Shown here: in pieces, positions 1 to 6,649 of the stretch
Position numbering within the stretch: the first letter of the stretch is position 1
Layout of the letters: every line of letters starts with the position of its first letter
Assembly (NCBI GenBank): GCA_002359825.1
Contig: DENY01000217.1
Span: 3,923 to 10,614 of the forward strand
Length of the DNA: 6,692 bases
Direction: 5' to 3'
Source: Bacteroidales bacterium UBA2632
GTDB lineage: Bacteria > Bacteroidota > Bacteroidia > Bacteroidales > Dysgonomonadaceae
Position numbers and translations under genes: made by a program
The notes under the pieces: generated by a model
Database searches by the model: none
What the model saw: the letters and a program-made list of their open reading frames with translations, nothing else
What the model was told of the DNA's origin: nothing

Positions 1-1072
1 TCTGATATATATTTATAGCCGCATCTTCGTCAGTGATTAAACGTTCTTGTAGTTTCTTTTGATTATACACATCTCCCGGCTTCATGTTCAACTCTCTGTC
101 CAATTGCAAAGAGTTATACTGAGTGTTACCTACCCATTGTATATTACGAATAAAATATTTATCTCCTTCATCAATTTTGATATCAATATCTACGCTTTTA
201 TCGTCGTGACGATAAACAGAGTCCCAAACAATTTCAGCATCACGATATCCTAATTCGTGGTATTTCTCTAAAAGTAATTTCTTACCAGCTTCGTAATTGT
301 CTTCGACAAACTTCTTTGTTCTAAACAAGTTGATGAGCTTACCTCTCTCATTCGTTTTCTTCATTGTCCAAGCTAACTTACTATCTGTTACAGCTTCGTT
401 TCCAATGAAATTGAGACTATTTACTTTAATCTTTTCTTTCTTATCTACAGCAATATCCAAAATCACCTGGTTTTTATGTTCAGGGTCTGGTTTTTCCATG
501 ATAGTTACCTCTGCATCTCCAAAAGCTTTCTCAGCAAAATATGCTTTAATAATTGTTTTAGCACTATTAACTTGGTTCGGTGTAATTTGATTCCCTTTCA
601 CCATGCCCACTTTTTTCTCAATATCTTCACGTTCTCCCTTTTTCATACCAGAGTAGTGGATATCCGAAATACGAGGACGACCAGTAAGCCTTATTTCAAG
701 CCATACTTTATCACCTTGAATCTTTTCTACCAAAATCTTTATATCAGCAAATAGTCCTTGTTTCCAAAATCTGCTCACAGCGTTGGTTATATCTTCACCA
801 GGAATTTGAATCTCTTGTCCTACCGACAAGCCTGAGAAACCAGTCATCACAAAGTCTTGCTCTTCGTACATTGTACCTTCAAGTCCGGTAACTTTGATGT
901 TCTCAATTGTATATTTCTTGGGTGTAGCCGTATAATTAATCGTAGGTGACACAATGATACTATCTTTGGGATTTGTTGACACTGGCGGATTCTCCGAAAT
1001 GGTCTGACCCAAGATATTTGCCTGAAAGGCAAAACAAAATATCACTATACCAATAAATGCTTTTTTCAACAT
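1..1072 (-). CDS. bamA: BamA, outer-membrane protein assembly factor (N-terminal part, truncated by the window edge)
   Basis: BamA is the core of the BAM complex; it folds and inserts beta-barrel proteins into the outer membrane. The reading frame starts with ATG at 1072 and stays open for 357 codons to the left edge, so the stop codon and the whole C-terminal barrel lie outside. Residues 1-22 form a Sec signal peptide: MLKK, a hydrophobic stretch, then LGQ as a probable cleavage region. POTRA-like repeats follow at about 53-130, 133-211, 214-302 and from 305 onward. Each opens with a strand such as IENIKVTGL, ISDIHYSGM, VNSLNFIGNEAV or IRNIQWVGNTQY and ends in a helix-strand unit such as FWKQGLFADIKI or KYHELGYRDAEI. 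The gene lies 34 bp downstream of uppS on the same strand, a usual arrangement in Bacteroidales. Another POTRA-barrel protein (TamA-like) is less likely given the number of POTRA units and the uppS neighbour. Confidence 0.93.
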   Translation of the reverse strand, partial: MLKKAFIGIVIFCFAFQANILGQTISENPPVSTNPKDSIIVSPTINYTATPKKYTIENIKVTGLEGTMYEEQDFVMTGFSGLSVGQEIQIPGEDITNAVSRFWKQGLFADIKILVEKIQGDKVWLEIRLTGRPRISDIHYSGMKKGEREDIEKKVGMVKGNQITPNQVNSAKTIIKAYFAEKAFGDAEVTIMEKPDPEHKNQVILDIAVDKKEKIKVNSLNFIGNEAVTDSKLAWTMKKTNERGKLINLFRTKKFVEDNYEAGKKLLLEKYHELGYRDAEIVWDSVYRHDDKSVDIDIKIDEGDKYFIRNIQWVGNTQYNSLQLDRELNMKPGDVYNQKKLQERLITDEDAAINIYQ

Positions 1073-1106
1073 TGTTTAAAATTTTCGTTTTCTCTGTATT
1101 ATGCTG

Positions 1107-1877
1107 TTACAGGTTGTTTAAATTATTTCTTTGTTCCTTTTCTATTTGCTCGCTTGTCTTACCAAATCGTCTTTCCCGGCATTGAAAATCAGAAATAGCT
1201 TTGAGTAAATGCTCTTGTCTGAAGTCAGGCCAATAGGTCTCTGTGAAATACAATTCAGAATAGGCCAGCTGCCAAAGAAGAAAATTACTTATACGTTTCT
1301 CCCCTCCAGTACGAATTAATAAATCGGGGTCTGGAATTCCTTTCGTAGCCAAATAGTCTGATAGAGTATTTTCATTCACATCGTCTATTGCAAGCTTTTT
1401 GGTCTGAATATCATGAGTTATATTTTTCACTGCTTGGCTTATCTCCCATTTCGAAGAATAACTTAGTGCTAATATAAGTGATATCGCAGTTCCATTTTTA
1501 GTTTGCTCGATACACTCATCAAGTGCTATCTTAGTATTGGTGGGCAATCTATCATAATCGCCAATTGTAAGCAAGCGAACCCCTTGTTTTATTAAATCTG
1601 GTGTTTCTTTTACAATGGCATATACCATTAGTTCCATCAATGCATCAACCTCATCATTGGGTCTTTTCCAGTTTTCAGTTGAAAAAGCATACATGGTGAG
1701 AAACTTCACCCCAACCTGTATTGCTGCCTCTACTACTTTACGAACAGCTACAACCCCCTCTTGATGACCGTGAGCTCTGTCAAGACCTCGATCCTTTGCC
1801 CACCGACCGTTACCGTCCATGATAATGGCAATGTGCGAGGGTATTTTCTTGTTATCTATTTTTTTTAATAAAGACAT
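1107..1877 (-). CDS. uppS: Isoprenyl transferase / undecaprenyl diphosphate synthase (UppS)
   Basis: UppS is a cytosolic cis-prenyltransferase that adds eight isopentenyl units to farnesyl diphosphate. The product is the C55 lipid carrier for peptidoglycan and surface polysaccharides. The 256-residue product is of normal family length. It carries MDGNGRWA at 20-27 with catalytic Asp21, RAHGH at 34-38, FSTENWKRP at 65-73, and DLLIRTGGEKRISNFLLWQ at 185-203, then Glu208. These residues keep a constant offset of five from the E. coli enzyme as I recall it (Asp26, His43, Arg194, Arg200, Glu213). The usual NYGGR segment reads LSYSSKWEI at 138-146, a form I associate with Bacteroidota. The frame is open to an ATG at 1994, but that start adds 39 unconserved residues and overlaps the lipoprotein gene. 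The ATG at 1877, 73 bp after that gene, is preferred. GAGAG lies just upstream of it, too close for a good Shine-Dalgarno site. Confidence 0.96.
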   Translation of the reverse strand: MSLLKKIDNKKIPSHIAIIMDGNGRWAKDRGLDRAHGHQEGVVAVRKVVEAAIQVGVKFLTMYAFSTENWKRPNDEVDALMELMVYAIVKETPDLIKQGVRLLTIGDYDRLPTNTKIALDECIEQTKNGTAISLILALSYSSKWEISQAVKNITHDIQTKKLAIDDVNENTLSDYLATKGIPDPDLLIRTGGEKRISNFLLWQLAYSELYFTETYWPDFRQEHLLKAISDFQCRERRFGKTSEQIEKEQRNNLNNL

Positions 1878-1944
1878 ACTCTCTATTAGACCTTTGCTTG
1901 TTAAATTTACATCTGCTGAATTTGAAATACAGATGTTGTTTTCG

Positions 1945-1971
1945 AACAAATTACTTAATGAGTAATTTGTT
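1945..1971. repeat. Perfect 11-bp inverted repeat over the lipoprotein stop codon
   Basis: The plus strand reads AACAAATTACT, a 5-nt loop TAATG, then AGTAATTTGTT, so all 11 positions pair. Only two pairs are G-C. The left arm covers the TAA stop of the lipoprotein gene (1951-1953); the loop and right arm lie in its last codons. In minus-strand RNA this gives a hairpin at the end of the lipoprotein message, about 70 nt before the uppS start. The 3' arm ends in UUUGUU but no run of U follows, so it is at best a weak intrinsic terminator. A transcript-processing or stability hairpin, or a dimeric repressor site, are alternatives. The role is inferred; the symmetry is seen directly. Confidence 0.6.
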
Positions 1972-3312
1972 GATACGACCTTTCCAAATATCAACTATTT
2001 GATTTTGGCTAGATGATGCTCCACCAAATATCCAAATAAAGTTTTTGTTATCAACACAAACTGACTGATTACTTCTGTTTATGAATTCAGCTGGCAGTGA
2101 TTGTTTATTGCTTGATTTCTCCCAAACAAGTCCATAGCTCGTTGATGTGTAAAAAACGTTCTTATTTTCTTCTGAGGTCATTAAATATACTTTCTTGTCA
2201 TAATTAAATAGTGATGACCCCTTTACATTAAACTTCAAACGTTTTGAAGTATGTGTTATTTTGTTCTCATCTTCTTGCAAAATCCAAACACTTGTATTAG
2301 AATTATTATAAATGTCTTTCCAGCCAGTTGCAATTAAGTATTTTGCTGTGTAGATGAGTGAGTCATTAATTGTAGTAAAAGTGAAGTCTTTTACAGGAAA
2401 TGAGAGTGGAATCTCGTTCAGTATACGAATTGAAGAAAAGTCGGTAGTCTTTGCAAATTTAAATTTACCTCCATCATTAACAACCGCCAAAATTGAATCT
2501 TTAGCATTTGTGCTTTCTGCAATAGATGGTATTTTCCCAAAAATAGATTTTACAGAAAGAGCAGATAAAGTGTTTGTCCATGTTTTTCCATCTACAGATT
2601 TATATACCTTGCCATTTGTATCCAAAGCAAGCCAAATTTCTTTTTCTTCAAGCGTGTTATTTTGGATAGATGTTAGTTCCACATCTTGTGGTAGCCCACT
2701 TAATGTTTGAGTGGTCCAAGTTACACCATCGTCAATTGAAGATGTAGACAGTAATAATGCATTATTTACTTTGTAAAAAGTAAAGAATTTATCTTTTGTA
2801 GATACAGTTACTTGATCTGTAGGTGAGTTAATGTAATTGCTCTTTACATTTTGCCAATATATTTTATCAGGGTCTTGTTGGTGAGTTCTAAGCTGAAATG
2901 TATATGTTTTTGTAGTTCTGCCATCTTCAGCATATACTTCGATATGCTTTAGCTTTTTGATCATTACTGAGTCCGTATTGTTCCAGATATAAGAACTATC
3001 AGGATTTGCGAGATGAATTTTTATACCACTTGACCTATTGGTATTTATATTCATGCTTACCATTGATACATCAAAAAGATAGGGTAGTGAATCTTTATTG
3101 AATATAAGGGGTGCCGAAGAAACTTGATCTATTGAGAAGTTCACTTTCGATAAAACTTTCAAGCTGTCTTGGTTAGACGATATTTTCAATGAAGTTATTT
3201 GGGCATCCGAAGAGAATTCGTAATCCTCCGTATCATTTGAATTTAAGCATGAGCTCAAAATAAGAGTACCTATAAGAAGCGTAAAACAGTAATAGAACCA
3301 GTTAGATATCAT
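1951..3312 (-). CDS. DUF6242-like lipoprotein with Asp-box repeats, function unknown
   Basis: The 453-residue product starts with a lipoprotein signal peptide: hydrophobic residues 6-20, then LSSC with lipidated Cys22. The following SNDTEDYE is acidic, weakly like the Bacteroidota surface-export signal. Residues about 35-148 look like a cadherin/Ig-type beta domain ending in HIEVYAEDGRTTKTYTFQL, as in DUF6242 proteins recalled from Bacteroidales. The rest looks like a beta-propeller. It has Asp-boxes SIDDGVTW at 192-199 and SVDGKTW at 239-245, a degenerate STSYGLVW at 390-397, and a kelch-like IFGG near 428-431. I see no catalytic set, so binding or scaffolding is more likely than an enzyme. 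The frame could start at 3384, but that adds 24 residues before the signal peptide and lies inside a candidate promoter; ATG 3312 gives a clean signal sequence. It lies between ribD (88 bp) and uppS (73 bp). The family call is from memory. Confidence 0.83.
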   Translation of the reverse strand: MISNWFYYCFTLLIGTLILSSCLNSNDTEDYEFSSDAQITSLKISSNQDSLKVLSKVNFSIDQVSSAPLIFNKDSLPYLFDVSMVSMNINTNRSSGIKIHLANPDSSYIWNNTDSVMIKKLKHIEVYAEDGRTTKTYTFQLRTHQQDPDKIYWQNVKSNYINSPTDQVTVSTKDKFFTFYKVNNALLLSTSSIDDGVTWTTQTLSGLPQDVELTSIQNNTLEEKEIWLALDTNGKVYKSVDGKTWTNTLSALSVKSIFGKIPSIAESTNAKDSILAVVNDGGKFKFAKTTDFSSIRILNEIPLSFPVKDFTFTTINDSLIYTAKYLIATGWKDIYNNSNTSVWILQEDENKITHTSKRLKFNVKGSSLFNYDKKVYLMTSEENKNVFYTSTSYGLVWEKSSNKQSLPAEFINRSNQSVCVDNKNFIWIFGGASSSQNQIVDIWKGRINKLLIK

Positions 3313-3349
3313 TTGTTTCAAAAAATTTGTATAATCTATATAATCTGTG

Positions 3350-3381
3350 CAAAAGTATGAAGATTTTCCTCTTCTACCATA
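3350..3381 (-). promoter_or_regulatory. Candidate Bacteroidota-type promoter for the lipoprotein-uppS-bamA genes
   Basis: Read on the minus strand, TACTTTTG (3357 to 3350) matches the Bacteroidota -7 consensus TAnnTTTG in full. TATG at 3381-3378, 20 nt upstream, matches three of four bases of the -33 element TTTG. Transcription would begin near 3343, leaving a leader of about 30 nt before the ATG at 3312. This supports the chosen start, because the alternative ATG at 3384 would lie upstream of the transcript. No clear terminator separates it from ribD, so read-through from ribD is also possible. Confidence 0.42.
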
Positions 3382-3400
3382 CATAAATAAATATTTAATT

Positions 3401-4459
3401 TTAATTTCGAGTTATTTCGTTGTTTATATGATAATGAAAGGAATCTATATAACTTTTAGCATTCATGAGCGCTCCATCAATTATTGGAGCTCTAATGCCA
3501 CAGCCAATCTTGATATCGGCTACTTCTATAAAAGCCTCATCCCACATGTTTTTTTCAATGAAAGAGGAGATTAGAATACTACCCCCTTCAACCATTAGTG
3601 TGGAGATGTTTAGATCAAATAATTTATTGAGTATTTGATTAATCACATCACTTTCAAAATTGATAATATAGCTGGAGACATTTTTACTATTATGAGGATA
3701 TGATTGTAGTTCCGTAAACACTACTGTGGGTGCATTATCATTGAATAGGTGACTATCTTTTGGTAGTTTACCAGTCTTGTCTATAACGATGCGTGTGGGA
3801 TTGTCACCATACCATTTTCGGGTGTTCAATGTGGGGTTATCTTTCAAGGCAGTATTCGTCCCCACCATTATCCCCATATTTTGACTGCGAAGCTTGTGAA
3901 CAATGCTCTGTGTAATGCTATTGGAAAGTTTAAGTGGGGGCATGTCTTGGCTCTTTCTTTCATTATCAATGAATCCATCTTTGGTCTGTGCCCATTTCAG
4001 CACAATGTAAGGCCGTTTAGCTGTTTGATTCACGAAGAATCGTCGATTCATATTCTTAGCTTCATTTTCCAATATACCAACTGTCACTTCAACTCCTGCA
4101 TCCTTTAGTATTTGAATTCCTTGCCCTGCTACTTTTTGATTAGGGTCGGTAACTGCAATTACAACCCTCGGTATTTCATTTTCCACTATAAGTGATGCGC
4201 AAGGTGGAGTTTTGCCATAGTGCGAACAAGGCTCTAGTGAGACATACAAAGTAGATTCTTTTAGAAGAGAAGTATCTTTTACCGAATTAATAGCATTCAC
4301 TTCAGCGTGAGCTTCGCCTATCATTCTGTGATATCCTTCTCCAATTATTCTATCATTGTGTATAATAACGCTACCAACTAGAGGATTGCTCTTTGTATAT
4401 CCCAATCCTTTCGTTGCCAATTGCAAACAGCGCCACATATATTTTTCGTCTCTACTCAT
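3401..4459 (-). CDS. ribD: Bifunctional riboflavin biosynthesis protein RibD (deaminase/reductase)
   Basis: RibD carries out two successive cytosolic steps of riboflavin synthesis: deamination of diaminohydroxyphosphoribosylaminopyrimidine, then NADPH-dependent reduction of the ribosyl side chain. The 352-residue product has both domains and normal length. The N-terminal deaminase (about 1-145) holds SNPLVGSVI at 24-32, the zinc site HAEVNAI with His51 and catalytic Glu53, and EPCSHYGKTPPC at 76-87 with Cys78 and Cys87. The reductase domain (about 147-352) holds LKWAQTKDGFI at 154-164, MVGTNTALKDNP at 198-209, PTRIVID at 221-227 and MVEGGS at 289-294. The ATG at 4459 places the first helix (EKYMWRCLQLA) as in the family. 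No other rib gene is in the window. The gene is transcribed divergently from prmC, and its leader is too short to hold an FMN riboswitch before the prmC start. Confidence 0.97.
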   Translation of the reverse strand: MSRDEKYMWRCLQLATKGLGYTKSNPLVGSVIIHNDRIIGEGYHRMIGEAHAEVNAINSVKDTSLLKESTLYVSLEPCSHYGKTPPCASLIVENEIPRVVIAVTDPNQKVAGQGIQILKDAGVEVTVGILENEAKNMNRRFFVNQTAKRPYIVLKWAQTKDGFIDNERKSQDMPPLKLSNSITQSIVHKLRSQNMGIMVGTNTALKDNPTLNTRKWYGDNPTRIVIDKTGKLPKDSHLFNDNAPTVVFTELQSYPHNSKNVSSYIINFESDVINQILNKLFDLNISTLMVEGGSILISSFIEKNMWDEAFIEVADIKIGCGIRAPIIDGALMNAKSYIDSFHYHINNEITRN

Positions 4460-4618
4460 TTTTATTTATCTTTGTTTTTCATTGTTAGCAAGCTCGGTTT
4501 ACTTGATGCGAACCTTTAGTCTTGAAAACAAAAACTCAATAAGAGTATTCTATTGGCATAAAAACAGTGTGTGTTTATGTTACCAAGTAATACAAAGCAT
4601 TAATAATAAAGATTCCCA
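4460..4618. promoter_or_regulatory. Divergent intergenic region between ribD and prmC
   Basis: This 159-bp AT-rich gap must hold the start signals for both clusters. On the plus strand TATCTTTG at 4467-4474 matches the TAnnTTTG box fully, but I see no convincing -33 element and it would leave a leader of about 140 nt. A better-spaced but less exact candidate for prmC is annotated separately. On the minus strand, for ribD, I found no full match; the closest is TAACAATG (4487 to 4480), which matches only four of six fixed bases. Neither start codon has a recognisable Shine-Dalgarno sequence, as is common in Bacteroidota. Confidence 0.5.
4553..4583 (+). promoter_or_regulatory. Candidate promoter for prmC-recX-comF
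   Basis: TTGG at 4553-4556 is followed after 19 nt by TATGTTAC at 4576-4583. The spacing fits the Bacteroidota -33/-7 arrangement and four of the six fixed positions of TAnnTTTG match. Transcription would start near 4590, giving a leader of about 30 nt. The match is imperfect, and the TATCTTTG box at 4467-4474 is a rival. Confidence 0.28.
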
Positions 4619-5461
4619 ATGTTTGAAAATCCTGTTGAATACATTCGCACTCAATTAAGCAAAATGTTTACACTCGGCGAAATTAGAGTTTTTACTACGC
4701 TTATTCTTAAAGAGGTCAGCAATCTTTCTTTTTCTGACATAATTGCTTGCAAATTTAAGGATTTATCTGACAACGAAAAACAAAATATAATTAGCATTGT
4801 CAAACGATTACTAAACAACGAACCAATTCAATACATATTAGGTAAGACAGAGTTTTATGGATTAGAGTTTAAGGTGTCTCCCGCTGTCTTGATTCCTCGT
4901 CCCGAAACAGAGGAATTGATTGAATGGATTTTATTGGAAACCAAAAAAATAAATCCTCATATATTGGATATTGGCACTGGTAGCGGATGCATTGCTATAG
5001 CATTGGCTAAGAAGATGCAGTATGCCACTGTAGATGCTTGGGATATTTCAGAGAGTGCATTGGAGATAGCTAGACAAAATGCTATAACTAATAATGTATC
5101 TGTCGAATTCTCAAATGTGGATGTATTAAAATCACTTTCTGTCAGAAAGTATTTTGATATTATTGTAAGCAACCCGCCCTATATTAAGGAATCAGAAAAA
5201 GAGAAGATGGAGAAAAATGTATTAGACTATGAACCCCACGAAGCTCTTTTTGTTGCCAATAATGATGCTCTCATATTTTATAATCGCATTACTGATATCG
5301 CAAAAGAAAACTTGAATGAAAATGGGGTGCTCTATTTTGAAATCAATCGAGCAAACGGTGTTGAGATTGTGCAAATGCTGAAACGGAAAGGCCTCATGAA
5401 TATTGAGTTGAAGAAAGATATATCTGGCAATAATAGAATGATACGTGCAATGAAAGTATAG
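4619..5461 (+). CDS. prmC: PrmC (HemK), peptide chain release factor N5-glutamine methyltransferase
   Basis: PrmC uses S-adenosylmethionine to methylate the glutamine of the GGQ motif in release factors RF1 and RF2, which speeds translation termination in the cytosol. The 280-residue product has the family's usual length. An N-terminal helical, release-factor-binding domain covers about 1-75. The linker follows with EPIQYILG at 68-75 and VLIPRPETEELIEW at 90-103. The Rossmann methyltransferase domain has the SAM loop DIGTGSGCIAIAL at 117-129, acidic Asp142 in the DAWD segment, and the catalytic NPPYI at 185-189, which binds the substrate glutamine. The NPPY and IPRPETE motifs together set PrmC apart from general DNA N6-adenine methylases. 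It is the first gene of the plus-strand cluster; recX starts 5 bp after its stop codon. Confidence 0.97.
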   Translation: MFENPVEYIRTQLSKMFTLGEIRVFTTLILKEVSNLSFSDIIACKFKDLSDNEKQNIISIVKRLLNNEPIQYILGKTEFYGLEFKVSPAVLIPRPETEELIEWILLETKKINPHILDIGTGSGCIAIALAKKMQYATVDAWDISESALEIARQNAITNNVSVEFSNVDVLKSLSVRKYFDIIVSNPPYIKESEKEKMEKNVLDYEPHEALFVANNDALIFYNRITDIAKENLNENGVLYFEINRANGVEIVQMLKRKGLMNIELKKDISGNNRMIRAMKV

Positions 5462-5466
5462 TTTAG

Positions 5467-5952
5467 ATGAATAATAACATGGAAGAAACACCAAAAACAA
5501 TATCAGAAGCGAAAGCATTTAGTCGAATGGCCCATCAATGTGCAAGAAAAGAGTGTTGTGTGTTTGACATTAAGACAAAGCTATATCGTCTTAATCTTGA
5601 CTCTGAGGTAATAGACAGAATTATTGATGAGCTGAAAAAAGAGAAATATATAGATGAGATGCGTTTCACACGCAGTTATATCAATGACAAGATGCGCATT
5701 AATAAATGGGGGAAAGCGAAAATAGAATTTGGACTCAAACAAAAGAGAATTCCTGAACACATTGTCTCTGAATCCTTCTTAGACTATTCTGATGACCAAC
5801 TCAATGATTCTCTTCCTGATTTGTTACAAGCAAAATGGAGTTCTATCAAGGGTAACTCGGAATACGAAAAACAAAACAAACTCATACGTTTTGGTTTGAG
5901 TAGAGGATTCGAAATGAACAAGATATTGAAATGCCTTAAAAACTTGAAATAA
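5467..5952 (+). CDS. recX: RecX family regulatory protein
   Basis: RecX binds RecA filaments and limits or tunes their strand-exchange and coprotease activities. The 161-residue, lysine-rich product is of normal size for the family and is predicted all-helical, consistent with tandem three-helix repeats. Recognisable parts are the first repeat (about 13-60: SRMAHQCARKE, then a conserved VIDRIIDELKKEKYIDE) and the hallmark segment at 61-100, FTRSYINDKMRINKWGKAKI followed by LKQKRIPEHIV. A weaker third repeat spans about 105-158. The start is ATG 5467; ATG 5479 (Met5) is equally possible and changes nothing in the domain. recA is not in the window, so regulation of RecA occurs in trans. The gene sits between prmC and comF with gaps of 5 bp and 1 bp, so it depends on the upstream promoter. 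Confidence 0.9.
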   Translation: MNNNMEETPKTISEAKAFSRMAHQCARKECCVFDIKTKLYRLNLDSEVIDRIIDELKKEKYIDEMRFTRSYINDKMRINKWGKAKIEFGLKQKRIPEHIVSESFLDYSDDQLNDSLPDLLQAKWSSIKGNSEYEKQNKLIRFGLSRGFEMNKILKCLKNLK

Positions 5953-5953
5953 C

Positions 5954-6649
5954 ATGAATCCAAAGTGGGTGTTGGAGGAGATAACTCATTTTTTTTATCC
6001 TAATTGTTGTGTGATTTGCAAAAGTAAATTGCTTTACAACGAACAGGATGTGTGTTTGCAATGTCTCTATAATCTCCCAAAAACCAACAACTATAAAGAA
6101 ACTAACAATTTGGGGGAAATATTGCTTGCTGGAAGATTCCCTTTTCAGCGTGTTGCCTCTTTTGCCTTCTTCACCAAAGATGGTCTATTACAAACTCTCA
6201 TTCATGAGCTTAAATATAATCATAAACCTCGTATAGGCAATCTCTTAGGTGCAATTTATGGAATAGATTTGCAGGGGAGTAGTTTTCTTAAGCCAATTGA
6301 TGTTATTGTGCCTGTACCACTACATCCAAAGAAAAAGATAACGAGAGGTTACAATCAAGCAGAGGCTTTTGCTAAAGGCCTTTCACAGTCTACTTCAATA
6401 CCTGTTTCTGTAGATGAGCTTGTGCGTCTTATCAATAATCCTACTCAAACTAAGCGGAGCAAAACACAACGATGGGAAAATGTGAAGGGGATTTTTGGTG
6501 TTAAAGACGCAGAGATTTTTCAAAACAAACATGTGTTATTGGTGGATGATGTAATTACAACAGGATCAACCTTGGAAGCTTGTGCTAACGCGCTATTGGA
6601 ATGCAAGAATATCCAAATAAGCATTGCCACAATAGGCAAAGCTCTTTAA
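5954..6649 (+). CDS. comF: ComF family protein (phosphoribosyltransferase fold)
   Basis: ComF proteins are cytosolic, with an N-terminal zinc finger and a type I phosphoribosyltransferase domain. In naturally competent bacteria they help process incoming single-stranded DNA; no phosphoribosyl transfer reaction is firmly known. The 231-residue product has Cys18, Cys19 and Cys22 (PNCCVIC) and Cys34 and Cys37 (VCLQC), a plausible four-cysteine zinc site. It continues with LIHELKYNHKPRIG at 82-95, VIVPVPLHPKKKITRGYNQAE at 117-137 (typical of ComF), TKRSKTQRWENVKG at 166-179, and the PRPP loop VLLVDDVITTGST at 194-206. All motifs are intact. The ATG follows the recX stop after a single base, which implies translational coupling. 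Beyond the stop, 6650-6692 is AT-rich and holds no gene or hairpin that I can see. ComF is widespread in bacteria not known to be competent, so a DNA-uptake role here is inferred. Confidence 0.93.
   Translation: MNPKWVLEEITHFFYPNCCVICKSKLLYNEQDVCLQCLYNLPKTNNYKETNNLGEILLAGRFPFQRVASFAFFTKDGLLQTLIHELKYNHKPRIGNLLGAIYGIDLQGSSFLKPIDVIVPVPLHPKKKITRGYNQAEAFAKGLSQSTSIPVSVDELVRLINNPTQTKRSKTQRWENVKGIFGVKDAEIFQNKHVLLVDDVITTGSTLEACANALLECKNIQISIATIGKAL

Noticed and set aside
59..754. Several plus-strand reading frames of 64-97 codons
   Set aside because: They lie antisense to bamA, whose minus frame encodes a signal peptide and POTRA repeats. The plus-strand products are low-complexity hydrophobic sequences with no family resemblance.
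2354..2710. Plus-strand frame of 118 codons
   Set aside because: It is antisense to the Asp-box region of the lipoprotein gene and has no recognisable domain.
1951..3312. Sialidase activity for the Asp-box lipoprotein
   Set aside because: Asp-boxes are structural and occur in many propellers. I see no arginine triad or other catalytic set of a sialidase.
3385..3400. AT palindrome TAAATATTTA just downstream of ribD as a terminator
   Set aside because: The stem has no G-C pairs and no U-run follows in the direction of transcription, so it would not work as an intrinsic terminator.
3471..3490. Inverted repeat GCTCCA / TGGAGC with an 8-nt spacer
   Set aside because: It lies inside the conserved C-terminal coding part of ribD (APIIDGALM region). 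Six-base symmetry in coding sequence is expected by chance.
4562..4576. Small hairpin AAACA / TGTTT within the candidate prmC promoter spacer
   Set aside because: The stem is only 5 bp in an AT-rich region and is likely chance.
4356..4658. Plus-strand frame of 100 codons crossing the ribD-prmC gap
   Set aside because: It runs antisense to the ribD N-terminus (including conserved SNPLVGSVI) and into prmC in another frame; it has no recognisable motif and would cover the divergent promoters.
5222..5518. Minus-strand frame of 98 codons
   Set aside because: It is antisense to the prmC C-terminus and the recX start, with a hydrophobic product typical of a shadow frame.
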